Below, piece after piece: positions 52,094 to 60,395 of a stretch of 64,000 bases of DNA. A program made the position numbers and the translations under genes. Origin of the DNA: CATQGW01 sp965262235. Lineage in GTDB: Bacteria; Chloroflexota; Dehalococcoidia; Bin125. Below the pieces are notes generated by a model. It did not search any database. It worked only from the letters and a program-made list of their open reading frames with translations, and had not been told where the DNA came from. The stretch lies in assembly GCA_965262235.1 (NCBI GenBank), contig OZ253504.1:3224001-3288000 (forward strand), read 5' to 3'. Every line of letters begins with the position of its first letter. Within the stretch, counting starts at the first letter, position 1.

Positions 52094-54829
52094 GTGACGA
52101 CGTCTGAATCCCCGTGGCGCTCAGCTCTGGCCCGCAGCGGGTTTGATGGGTCGGATGACTGGCTGGAAACGCACGACTGGATCGACTCGCTGCGCGATGT
52201 CGCGCGGCGCCGTGGGCCCGAGCGAGTCAGCCGCCTGCTGCAGGCGCTCCAGATTGAGGCGCAGCGATCGGGGATTCGGCTGCCGGTCACCTCGCAGACG
52301 CCCTACGTCAACTCGATCCCGGTCGAGAAGCAGCCCCCGTATCCCGGCGATGTCCAGCTGGAGCGGCGGATCAAGAGCATCATCCGCTGGAACGCGATGG
52401 CGATGGTCGTCGAAGCCAACATGAAGAGCCACGGGATCGGCGGCCACATTTCGACCTACGCCTCGGCGGCGACGCTGTATGAGGTCGGCTTCAACCACTT
52501 CTTTCGCGGGCAAGACCATGCCGAGGGCGGCGATCTGATCTACTTCCAGGGCCATGCGGCGCCCGGAATCTACGCGCGCGCGTACGTCGAGGGGCGGTTG
52601 GATCCGAGCCTGTTGCACGGCTTCCGGCGCGAGATGCGCGGCGGACTGCCGTCCTATCCGCATCCCTGGCTGCTCGACGACTTCTGGCAGTTTGCGACGG
52701 TCTCGATGGGGCTTGGCCCGATTCAGGCGATCTACCAGGCGCGCTTCATTCGCTACCTCGAGAACCGCGGCCTGCTTCCAGCGACCGACCGCAAGATCTG
52801 GTGCTTCCTGGGCGACGGCGAGACCGACGAGCCGGAGTCGCTCGGGTCGATCGCCCTGGCCTCTCGCGAGTCGCTCGACAACCTGATCTTCGTGGTGAAC
52901 TGCAACCTGCAGCGGCTCGATGGTCCGGTGCGCGGCAACGGTCAGATCATCCAGGAGCTCGAGGCCGTCTTCCGCGGCGTCGGCTGGAACGTGATCAAGG
53001 TGCTGTGGGGCAGCGAGTGGGACGGCCTGTTGGCGCGCGATGATCAGGGCTTGCTGGTCCGCCGGATGGGCGAGGTGGTTGATGGCGAGTACCAGAAGTA
53101 CACCGTGGCGGGCGGCGCCTACATCCGCGAGAACTTCTGGGGCGTCGATCCGCGCCTGCGCTCGCTGGTGGAAGATTTGAGCGACGATCAGCTCTGGCGG
53201 CTGCGGCTGGGCGGCCACGATCCGGTCAAGGTGCACGCCGCGTACGCGGCGGCCGTGGCGCACAAGGGCGCGCCGACGGTGATTCTGGCGCGCACGATCA
53301 AGGGCTACGGGCTGGGTGAGGCGGGCGAGGGGCGCAACATCACACATCAGCAAAAGGAGCTGAACGAGCGCGAGCTGATGCAGTTCCGCGACCGCTTCGA
53401 CATCCCGCTCTCGGACGGCGAGGTGGTCGGTGCGCCGCTCTATCGGCCGGCGCACGACAGCGAGGAGGCGACCTACATCGCGCGGCGCCGTGAGGCGCTC
53501 GGCGGGCCGGTGCCGGAGCGGCGCTCGCCGCCCAGCGACCTGACCTCACCGCCGGACGAGACGTTCGCGGAGTTCCACGAGGGCACGGGCGACCGTGAAG
53601 CCTCGACCACGATGGCGTTCGTGCGGATGCTCAGCCGGCTGTTGCGCGACCGCGAGCTGGGGCCGCGGATCGTGCCGATCGTGCCCGATGAATCGCGAAC
53701 GTTCGGGATGGAGGGCATGTTCCGCGAGTTTGGCATCTACGCGTCGACGGGGCAGCTCTACGAGCCGGTCGATTCCGACCGGCTGCTCTTCTACAACGAG
53801 TCGCGCGACGGACAGATCCTGGAGGAAGGGATCACCGAGGCGGGCGCGATGTCGTCGTTTATCGCGGCCGGCACGTCGTATTCGACGCTCAATCGGCCGA
53901 CGATTCCGTTCTTCATTTTCTATTCGATGTTCGGGCTGCAGCGGATCGGCGACCTTGCTTACTCCGCAGGCGACGCGCGCACGCGCGGATTCCTGATCGG
54001 CGCGACCGCGGGTCGAACGACGCTGAACGGCGAGGGGCTGCAACATCAGGACGGGCACAGCCACATCCTTGCCTCGGTGATTCCCAACCTGGTCTCCTAC
54101 GACCCGGCCTACGCCTACGAGACGGCCGTGATCGTGCAAGAGGGCATCCGCCGGATGCACGAGCTGAACGAGGATGTCTTCTACTACCTGACGATCGAGA
54201 ACGAGGCCTACGTGCAGCCGCGGATGCCGGACGGCGAGTGGGTGCGCGAGGGCATCCTGCGCGGGATTTATCGGCTCGACGCTGCGCCGCACGCGGACCA
54301 GGCGTCGCTCAACGGCGTCGCGGCGGCGGATCCGCCGCAGGTGCGGCTGCTCGGCAGCGGCCCGATTCTGAACGAGGTGCGCGCGGCGCAACGGCTGCTC
54401 TGGAGCGACTACGGCGTCGCCGCGGATGTCTGGTCGGTGACCTCCTGGACCGAGCTGCGGCGCGATGCGCAGCGAGTCGCGCGCTGGAATCTGATGCACC
54501 CGCTCGAAGAGCCGCGGGACTCTTTCGTGCGCAGCGCGCTCGGGGAGCACGACGCGCCGATCATCGCGGCCACCGACTATCTCGCGGCGCTGCCCGACCA
54601 GGTGGCCAAGTGGCTGCCGGGGCCGTTGACGGCGCTGGGCACCGACGGATTCGGACGCAGCGGAACGCGCGACGAACTGCGCGATTTCTTCGAGATCGAC
54701 GCGCGGCACATCGTCTGGGCGGCGCTCTCGGAGCTGGCGCGCGCTGGCTGCATCGAGGGCGACGTGCTGCTGCGAGCGCGCGCCGATCTGAAGATCGACG
54801 CTGATCGCCCCGATCCGATGGGCGAGTAG
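52094..54829 (+). CDS. aceE: Pyruvate dehydrogenase E1 component, homodimeric type
   Basis: 911 aa, the size of single-chain E1. Seen are GHISTYASAATLYEVGFNHF, DLIYFQGHAAPGIYARAYVE, the ThDP motif FLGDGETDEPES...NCNLQRLDGPVRGNG, HKGAPTVILARTIKGYGLG, IVPDESRTFGMEGMFR and GLQHQDGHSHILASVIPN. It decarboxylates pyruvate and acylates E2 lipoate. GTG 52094 is used because the conserved N-terminus starts there. E2 follows after 11 bases. Homodimeric AceE is typical of Proteobacteria and Actinobacteria. Confidence 0.95.
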   Translation: MTTSESPWRSALARSGFDGSDDWLETHDWIDSLRDVARRRGPERVSRLLQALQIEAQRSGIRLPVTSQTPYVNSIPVEKQPPYPGDVQLERRIKSIIRWNAMAMVVEANMKSHGIGGHISTYASAATLYEVGFNHFFRGQDHAEGGDLIYFQGHAAPGIYARAYVEGRLDPSLLHGFRREMRGGLPSYPHPWLLDDFWQFATVSMGLGPIQAIYQARFIRYLENRGLLPATDRKIWCFLGDGETDEPESLGSIALASRESLDNLIFVVNCNLQRLDGPVRGNGQIIQELEAVFRGVGWNVIKVLWGSEWDGLLARDDQGLLVRRMGEVVDGEYQKYTVAGGAYIRENFWGVDPRLRSLVEDLSDDQLWRLRLGGHDPVKVHAAYAAAVAHKGAPTVILARTIKGYGLGEAGEGRNITHQQKELNERELMQFRDRFDIPLSDGEVVGAPLYRPAHDSEEATYIARRREALGGPVPERRSPPSDLTSPPDETFAEFHEGTGDREASTTMAFVRMLSRLLRDRELGPRIVPIVPDESRTFGMEGMFREFGIYASTGQLYEPVDSDRLLFYNESRDGQILEEGITEAGAMSSFIAAGTSYSTLNRPTIPFFIFYSMFGLQRIGDLAYSAGDARTRGFLIGATAGRTTLNGEGLQHQDGHSHILASVIPNLVSYDPAYAYETAVIVQEGIRRMHELNEDVFYYLTIENEAYVQPRMPDGEWVREGILRGIYRLDAAPHADQASLNGVAAADPPQVRLLGSGPILNEVRAAQRLLWSDYGVAADVWSVTSWTELRRDAQRVARWNLMHPLEEPRDSFVRSALGEHDAPIIAATDYLAALPDQVAKWLPGPLTALGTDGFGRSGTRDELRDFFEIDARHIVWAALSELARAGCIEGDVLLRARADLKIDADRPDPMGE

Positions 54830-54840
54830 GGGACGCCGCC

Positions 54841-56202
54841 GTGGCCGACGCGAGCACCGCACAGCTGACTGACTTCCTGCTGCCCGATCTCGGTGAAGAG
54901 ATCGAGGAGGCCGATGTGCTGCAGGTGCACGTCGCCGTCGGTGACATGATCGCGCTCGAGCAGGCGATTCTGGAGATCGAGACTGAGAAGGCGACGCTCG
55001 ACCTGCCCTCCTCGGTGGTCGGGACGATCACCGCGATTCACGTCGGCGTCGGCGACACGATTCGCACCGGCGACCGGGTGCTCACGGTCAGCGGCGGCCA
55101 GCCGGCGGCGTTCTCCGGGAAGCCGCCCGCGCCGGTCGAGACGCCTGCGTCAGCGCCGCTGCTCGATCAGCTGCCCGCACCCGTCGGGCCGCCGGTCGAG
55201 AGTGCGCCGAGCGAGCCGCAGACGGATGTGGTCGCGCCGCCGACGCAGCTGCCGATCGCGCGTCCGCCGCTACTCGAGGGCGAGCCCGACCAGCGACCCG
55301 TCTTCGCCTCCCCCTCGGTGCGCCGGTTCGCTCGCGAGATCGGCGTCGAGATCAGCTCCGTGGCAGGCAACGGCCCGGGCGGACGGATCTCTGAGGATGA
55401 TGTGAAGCTGCACGCGCGCAACCGCCCGCTCGTGGTGCAGCCGGTGGTCGGCGCGCGTCACGTGCCCGCGCCACTGCCCGATTTCGCGGAGTTCGGGCCG
55501 ATCGAGCGCGTGAAGCTGACCCGCCTGCGGCGCACGATCAAGCGCAACATGACGGCGGCGTGGCACGAAATCCCGCACGTCACGCTGCAGCACACGGCCG
55601 ACATCACAGACCTCGAGCAGGTTCGGCGGCAGTACCGGCCGCGCGCCCAGCAGGCCGGCGGCAATCTGACCGTGACGGCGATCATGCTCAAGATCGTGGC
55701 CTCGGCGCTGCGCGCGCACCCGCACGTCAACAGCAGCCTCGACTCGGAGAACGACGAGCTGATCCTGAAGCGCTTCGTGCATCTCGGTGTAGCTGTCGAT
55801 ACGCCGCGCGGGCTGGTCGTGCCGGTGATTCGCGACGTTGATCGCAAGAACATCATCCAGCTGGCGATCGAGCTGACCGATGTCTCTGCCCGGGCGCGCA
55901 GCGGCGACCTCGGGCTGGGGGACTTCCGCGGCAGCAGCTTCACGGTGACCAACCTGGGCGGGATGGGGACGGGCTTCTTCACGCCGGTGATTCACCACCC
56001 GAACGCGGCGATCCTCGGGATCGGGCGCGCGGAGCGGCGGCCGGTCTGGGACGACGAACAGGAGCTGTGGGTCTCGCGCAGCATCATGCCGCTCTCGTTC
56101 ACGTTCGATCATCGCGTGATGGACGGCGCCGACGGGGCGCGCTTCATGACCTGGATTGCCGATGCGATTCGCCAGCCGCTCGTGCTGGCGCTCGAGGGCT
56201 AG
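54841..56202 (+). CDS. aceF: Dihydrolipoamide acyltransferase E2 with one lipoyl domain
   Basis: 453 aa. A single N-terminal lipoyl domain carries ETEKATLDLPS (target Lys near residue 51). A Pro/Ala linker comes next, then a peripheral-subunit-binding domain (SPSVRRFAREIGVEISSVAG). The catalytic domain follows with DTPRGLVVPVIRDVDRKNI and the active-site FDHRVMDGADGARF. It forms the complex core transferring acetyl to CoA. The start is GTG. It fits with aceE before it and lpd after it. Confidence 0.94.
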   Translation: MADASTAQLTDFLLPDLGEEIEEADVLQVHVAVGDMIALEQAILEIETEKATLDLPSSVVGTITAIHVGVGDTIRTGDRVLTVSGGQPAAFSGKPPAPVETPASAPLLDQLPAPVGPPVESAPSEPQTDVVAPPTQLPIARPPLLEGEPDQRPVFASPSVRRFAREIGVEISSVAGNGPGGRISEDDVKLHARNRPLVVQPVVGARHVPAPLPDFAEFGPIERVKLTRLRRTIKRNMTAAWHEIPHVTLQHTADITDLEQVRRQYRPRAQQAGGNLTVTAIMLKIVASALRAHPHVNSSLDSENDELILKRFVHLGVAVDTPRGLVVPVIRDVDRKNIIQLAIELTDVSARARSGDLGLGDFRGSSFTVTNLGGMGTGFFTPVIHHPNAAILGIGRAERRPVWDDEQELWVSRSIMPLSFTFDHRVMDGADGARFMTWIADAIRQPLVLALEG

Positions 56203-56207
56203 CGGAC

Positions 56208-57641
56208 ATGGTGTTGCCAGTCGCGAGCAACGGCGAAGCGCTGCGGCTGGCCGTGCTGGGCGCCGGACCGGGCGGCTACCCCGCCGCCTTCCTCGCCGCC
56301 GAGCGCGGCCTCGATGTGACGCTGATCGACACCGCGCCGAACCCGGGCGGCGTCTGCCTGTACGACGGTTGCATTCCCTCGAAGGCGCTGCTGCATGTCG
56401 CTCGGCTGATCCGCGAGGCCGACCACGCCGGCGAGTGGGGCATCCGCTTCGGGCAGCCCGAGATCGATCTTGAGGCGCTGCGCGACTGGAAAGACGCGAC
56501 GATCAGGAAGATGACCGGCGGCCTCGGCTTGCTGCGGCGGCAACACCAGGTGCGCTTCACGCAGGGCTACGGCCGCGTGCGCAGCGCGACCAGCCTGAAC
56601 GTCGAGCGGGCCGGCGAAGTAACCGAGATCGCGTTCGACGCGCTGGTGCTCGCGACCGGCTCGAGCCCGACCATCCCGCCGCCGCTGCGGCTGGATTCAG
56701 AGCGCGTGATGGACTCCACGACCGCGCTGCAGCTGCCCGAGATTCCCGCGACGCTGCTGGTCGTGGGCGGCGGGTACATCGGGTTGGAGCTCGGCTCGGT
56801 CTACGCGGCGCTCGGCTCGCAGGTCACGGTGGTCGAGCTGCTGCCCGAACTACTCAGCGGTGTCGACCGCGAGCTTGTCGCGGTGCTCGAACGACGGCTG
56901 CGCGCCGACCTGCATGCGATTCACGTCGACACGGCAGTGACGTCGCTCGAGGAGCTGCAGGACGGCGTCTCGGTCGTGATGCGCGGGCCGGAGGGCGTTG
57001 AGCGCACGGAGACGTACGACCGGATCCTCGTCGCCACGGGCCGGCGGCCGAACAGTGCAGGGCTCGGCCTCGAGCACACCGGCGCGATGATCGGCGAGCG
57101 CGGGTTCATCGAGACCGACCTGCAACGCCGCACCGCCGAGCCGACCATCTTCGCGGTGGGCGATGTCGCCGGCGATCCGATGCTGGCGCACAAGGCGACG
57201 CACGAGGCCGGCGTCGCGATCGACGCAATCTGCGACGAACCCACGGCCTTCGAGCCGCTCGCCGTGCCCGCAGTGGTGTTTACCGATCCCGAGATCGCCT
57301 GGTGCGGGTTGAACGAGTCGGAGGCGGCGGCGCTGGACATCGAAGCGACGACGGTTTCGTTCCCGTGGACGGCTCTGGGACGAGCCTCGGCCAGCGGGCG
57401 CAACGACGGGCTGACACGGCTGGTGATCGAACGCGGCAGCGAGCGCGTGCTGGGCGTGCGAATCGTGGGCCCCGGCGCCGGCGAGCTGATCGGCGAGGGC
57501 GTGCTGGCGGTTGAGCTGGGCGCGCGCGCCACCGATCTCGCCGAATCGATCCACGCCCACCCGACGCTGTCCGAGTCGCTGATGGAAGCGGCGCAGCTCT
57601 ACTTCGGGCGCAGCCCGCACTACATCGCGCGGCGGCGCTGA
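56208..57641 (+). CDS. lpdA: Dihydrolipoyl dehydrogenase
   Basis: 477 aa flavoprotein E3. It has the FAD motif LGAGPGGYPAAFLAAERG, the redox disulfide GGVCLYDGCIPSKALLH, the NAD motif VVGGGYIGLELGSVYAALGS, FAVGDVAGDPMLAHKATHEA and the C-terminal active-site HAHPTLSESLMEAA. It reoxidises dihydrolipoate with NAD. ATG 56208 lies 5 bases past the aceF stop, so aceE-aceF-lpdA form one operon. Confidence 0.95.
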   Translation: MVLPVASNGEALRLAVLGAGPGGYPAAFLAAERGLDVTLIDTAPNPGGVCLYDGCIPSKALLHVARLIREADHAGEWGIRFGQPEIDLEALRDWKDATIRKMTGGLGLLRRQHQVRFTQGYGRVRSATSLNVERAGEVTEIAFDALVLATGSSPTIPPPLRLDSERVMDSTTALQLPEIPATLLVVGGGYIGLELGSVYAALGSQVTVVELLPELLSGVDRELVAVLERRLRADLHAIHVDTAVTSLEELQDGVSVVMRGPEGVERTETYDRILVATGRRPNSAGLGLEHTGAMIGERGFIETDLQRRTAEPTIFAVGDVAGDPMLAHKATHEAGVAIDAICDEPTAFEPLAVPAVVFTDPEIAWCGLNESEAAALDIEATTVSFPWTALGRASASGRNDGLTRLVIERGSERVLGVRIVGPGAGELIGEGVLAVELGARATDLAESIHAHPTLSESLMEAAQLYFGRSPHYIARRR

Positions 57642-57647
57642 ACAGCG

Positions 57648-58517
57648 ATGCTGCTGCAGCTCGGCGGGCGGACGCTCGACTGCACCTACCGCACGCAGGT
57701 GATGGGCATCCTCAACGTCGATACCGACTCGCCGGTCAGCGAGTCGGTCGTTCCGGTGGCGCAGGCCGCGCGCCGCGCCGAGCAGTTTCGCGAGGCTGGG
57801 GCCACGATCATCGACGTCGGCGCGCAATCAACGCGCACCGGCGCGGCTGAGGTGTCGCCCGAGCAGGAGGCGTCACGGATCGCGCCGGTCGTGGAAGCGT
57901 TGGTGCGCGCGGGCCATCTGGTTTCGGTCGATACGTGGACGGCGGAGGTCGCGCGAGCGGCGGTCGCGGCGGGCGCGCATCTGATCAACGACATCACGAG
58001 CGGCGGCGATCCGGCAACGGTCGCGGTCGCCGCGGAGACGCAGACGCCGCTGTTGATCATGCACCTGCGCGGGCGACCGCAGCGGCACCGCGATCTCGAT
58101 CACTCCTATGACGATGTGGCGACGGAGGTGCGCGGCTTCCTGCGCGAGCGCGCGACCGAGATTCGCGAGCAGGGCGTGCCGGAGGTCTGGATCGATCCGG
58201 GCTTCCAATTCGGCAAGGGTCTGGTCGACAACCTGCGCATGCTGGTCGACCTGCCAAACCTGGTCGCACTGGGCCATCCGGTGGTGATCTCGGCCTCGCG
58301 CAAGGGCTTCCTGGCCGAGCTGCTTGGCCACGGCGAGCTGCGCTCACGCGACGCGCAGGGGCAAGCGGGGATGCTGGAGGCGACGCTCGCGTTCAACGCG
58401 CTCGCGGCCTGGTTCGGCTGTCACGTGGTGCGCGTGCACGACGTGGCGGAGGTCGCGGCAGCGTTGCGCGTGACTGACGCGCTGCGCGAGCGCGTGCATC
58501 GCGACCGGGCAGAGTAA
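57648..58517 (+). CDS. Dihydropteroate synthase-like protein, divergent active-site loops
   Basis: 289 aa TIM-barrel pterin-binding protein. MGILNVDTDSP stands where MGILNVTPDSFSDGG is usual, GAQSTRTG replaces ESTRPG, and VWIDPGFQFGKG replaces DPGIGFGK. VVISASRKGFLAELLG is conserved. It is homologous to FolP, but the pABA- and pyrophosphate-binding loops differ, so either a divergent FolP or a paralogue with another pterin substrate is possible. It lies six bases past lpdA and probably belongs to that operon. Confidence 0.8.
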   Translation: MLLQLGGRTLDCTYRTQVMGILNVDTDSPVSESVVPVAQAARRAEQFREAGATIIDVGAQSTRTGAAEVSPEQEASRIAPVVEALVRAGHLVSVDTWTAEVARAAVAAGAHLINDITSGGDPATVAVAAETQTPLLIMHLRGRPQRHRDLDHSYDDVATEVRGFLRERATEIREQGVPEVWIDPGFQFGKGLVDNLRMLVDLPNLVALGHPVVISASRKGFLAELLGHGELRSRDAQGQAGMLEATLAFNALAAWFGCHVVRVHDVAEVAAALRVTDALRERVHRDRAE

Positions 58518-58546
58518 GATTGGCCCAACTAGAGGAGGGGAGCGCG

Positions 58547-58744
58547 ATGCCCGTCTATACCTACCGTTGCGAATGCGGCAACAACTTCGAGAAGATGCGG
58601 CCGATGAGCCTTGCCGCTGAGGACTTCCCGTGCCCGGATTGCGGCACGGAGGCCTCACGCAGCGTGGCCTCGATCACTGAACACAACAGCAGCCAGGAGA
58701 AGTCGTCGAACTTCCCCAGGCGCAAGCGCTACACCAACTGGTAG
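58547..58744 (+). CDS. FmdB-family zinc-ribbon protein
   Basis: 65 aa. It begins MPVYTYRCECGNNFEKMRPM and has CPDCGTEASR, the two CxC/CxxC halves of the FmdB regulatory zinc ribbon. The short basic C-terminus ends KRYTNW. GAGGAGGGG precedes the ATG. Members are thought to be regulators or small RNA-associated proteins; the role here is unknown. Confidence 0.85.
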   Translation: MPVYTYRCECGNNFEKMRPMSLAAEDFPCPDCGTEASRSVASITEHNSSQEKSSNFPRRKRYTNW

Positions 58745-58769
58745 CAGCCGAGCGGAGCCGAGAGCGCCC

Positions 58770-59903
58770 ATGAGCCGTCGACCACCCGAGCCGATCCCCT
58801 TCCGACCAAGCGGCCAACCCGGCGGCCGACCGAGTGGCCAACCTGGTGGCCGACCCGGTGGCCGACCGAGTGGCCAACCTGGTGGTCCTGGCGCTCAGCC
58901 TCCGGGTCGCGGTGCGCCGCCCCCGCCGAACGCCGGGCCGGTGATCTACTCGCCCTCAGGGCAGCCAATTCGTTCCGCCGCCCCGCCCCCGCCGCCTCCG
59001 CCCCCGCGCGCCCCGCAGCCGCCACCAGCGGAGGCCTCGGACGTGCCGACCGGCTTGCACGACCACGTCGCCGCGGTGATCGACTGCACCGACGCGACCT
59101 TCCAAAAAGACGTGATCGACCGCTCGCACGAGCTCCCGGTGATCGTCGATTGCTGGGCCCCGTGGTGCGGGCCCTGCCGCGTGCTCGGGCCGATCCTCGA
59201 GAAGCTGGCCTACGAACGCGACGGGCAGGTGCAGCTGGTCAAGGTCAACACCGACGAGAACCCGCAGGTCGCGCAAGCGCTGCAGGTGGAGGGCATCCCC
59301 GCCGTGTTCGCCTTCGCGGGCGGCCAGGTGATCAGCCACTTCGTCGGCGCGTTGCCCGAGGAGCAGGTGCGCGAGTTCTTCAATTCGCTGGTCCCCTCGG
59401 AGGCCGACCTCAAGGCCGCCGAGGGCTATCGGATGCTGCAGCAGAACCAGGTCCCGATCGCGCGCCTGCACTTCCAGTCGGCGCTTGAGGACGATCCCAA
59501 TCACGAGCCGGCCGGCGTCGGCCTGGCGGCGTTGCTGGCCGGAATCGGCGAGATCGAGCAGGCGGTTGAGCTGGCCGAGCGCTGGCCGGACAACCCGACG
59601 ACCAAGGGAATCCTCGCCTCGATCGAGTTACGTAAGGTCCTGGACGGCTACGAGCCGGACGAGATCCGCGGCCGGGCCGCGGAGCGCCCCGACGACGCCG
59701 AAGCGCGCTTCCGGCACGGCTGCCTGCTGGCGCTCGAGGGCCAGTGGCAGGCTGCGCTCGACACGCTGCTGGAATCGGTGCGGCTCGATCGGCACGCCTG
59801 CGATGAGGGCGCGCGCAAGCGCCTGCTCGACATCTTCTCGCTGCTCGGTGATCAGCCGATCGTCGGTGAATACCGTCGCCGTCTGGGCGCGCTGCTCTTC
59901 TAG
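58770..59903 (+). CDS. Thioredoxin-TPR fusion (CnoX/YbbN-like) with Pro/Gly-rich N-terminus
   Basis: 377 aa. Residues 1-90 are low-complexity: repeats of GRPSGQPGG from a tandem DNA repeat near 58805-58890, then a polyproline run. A thioredoxin domain follows with WCGPC at residues 132-136, i.e. an active CxxC. TPR-like helices fill the C-terminal half (EGYRMLQQNQVPIARLHFQS; RHGCLLALEGQWQAALDTLL). CnoX proteins are chaperedoxins guarding substrates for GroEL. Start ATG 58770. Confidence 0.88.
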   Translation: MSRRPPEPIPFRPSGQPGGRPSGQPGGRPGGRPSGQPGGPGAQPPGRGAPPPPNAGPVIYSPSGQPIRSAAPPPPPPPPRAPQPPPAEASDVPTGLHDHVAAVIDCTDATFQKDVIDRSHELPVIVDCWAPWCGPCRVLGPILEKLAYERDGQVQLVKVNTDENPQVAQALQVEGIPAVFAFAGGQVISHFVGALPEEQVREFFNSLVPSEADLKAAEGYRMLQQNQVPIARLHFQSALEDDPNHEPAGVGLAALLAGIGEIEQAVELAERWPDNPTTKGILASIELRKVLDGYEPDEIRGRAAERPDDAEARFRHGCLLALEGQWQAALDTLLESVRLDRHACDEGARKRLLDIFSLLGDQPIVGEYRRRLGALLF

Positions 59904-59941
59904 CTGGACATCGGCGTAGCTGGCCCCAGCCCGCGTCTTCG

Positions 59942-60259
59942 TCAGCCCGTGTCTTCGTCGTCGCGCGTGTACCACTGGTGGGTTCGCCACCAGGGCATCG
60001 GCTCTTCCTCCTGGCCGCGGCGGGCGCGGTTGCGGATCGCCCACATGAAGATCAGCAGCGTGGCCCCGATGAAGCAGAAGGGGATGAAAAGCGAGGTGGC
60101 GAGCGATTCGTCGGAGGTGTGAATCTCCTCGGATTCCTGCGGCGCCACGCTGACCGGGTCCGCGACGCCGGCGTCGGAGGCGGCCAGCGCATACGAGGGC
60201 GCGACCACGGCCGCGACGAAGACCAGCGCCATCAGCAGCTTCACAACTCGCACCTTCAC
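59942..60259 (-). CDS. Small exported membrane protein
   Basis: 105 aa, unrecognised. It has an N-terminal signal-like segment (LLMALVFVAAVVAPSYALAA), an acidic middle (QESEEIHTSDESL), one transmembrane helix (SLFIPFCFIGATLLIFMWAI) and a cytoplasmic tail with WWRTHQWYTRDDED. GAGAGG lies just before GTG 60259; ATG 60280 is also in frame. The type I topology resembles small subunits of respiratory or transport complexes, but there is no assignment. Confidence 0.55.
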   Translation of the reverse strand: MKVRVVKLLMALVFVAAVVAPSYALAASDAGVADPVSVAPQESEEIHTSDESLATSLFIPFCFIGATLLIFMWAIRNRARRGQEEEPMPWWRTHQWYTRDDEDTG

Positions 60260-60383
60260 ACACCTCTCACTGCACGTCATTTCGCGGCGCGCTCAACGCC
60301 GTTGGTGACGCCGTTCACGCGCTGCGGTGCAGTTTCCCGCGCAATTCTCCCGCAGTCAAACGCATCAATCGATCGACGGCCGC

Positions 60384-60389
60384 TACCAT
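60384..60389 (+). promoter_or_regulatory. -10 element for a leaderless transcript
   Basis: TACCAT, then six bases ATCCAC, then ATG 60396. It sets the start of the thioredoxin-fusion gene. Confidence 0.45.
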
Positions 60390-60395
60390 ATCCAC

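Noticed and set aside
58805..58890. Tandem repeats considered as a CRISPR array
   Set aside because: The units are contiguous, in frame and encode GRPSGQPGG-type protein repeats; there are no unique spacers.
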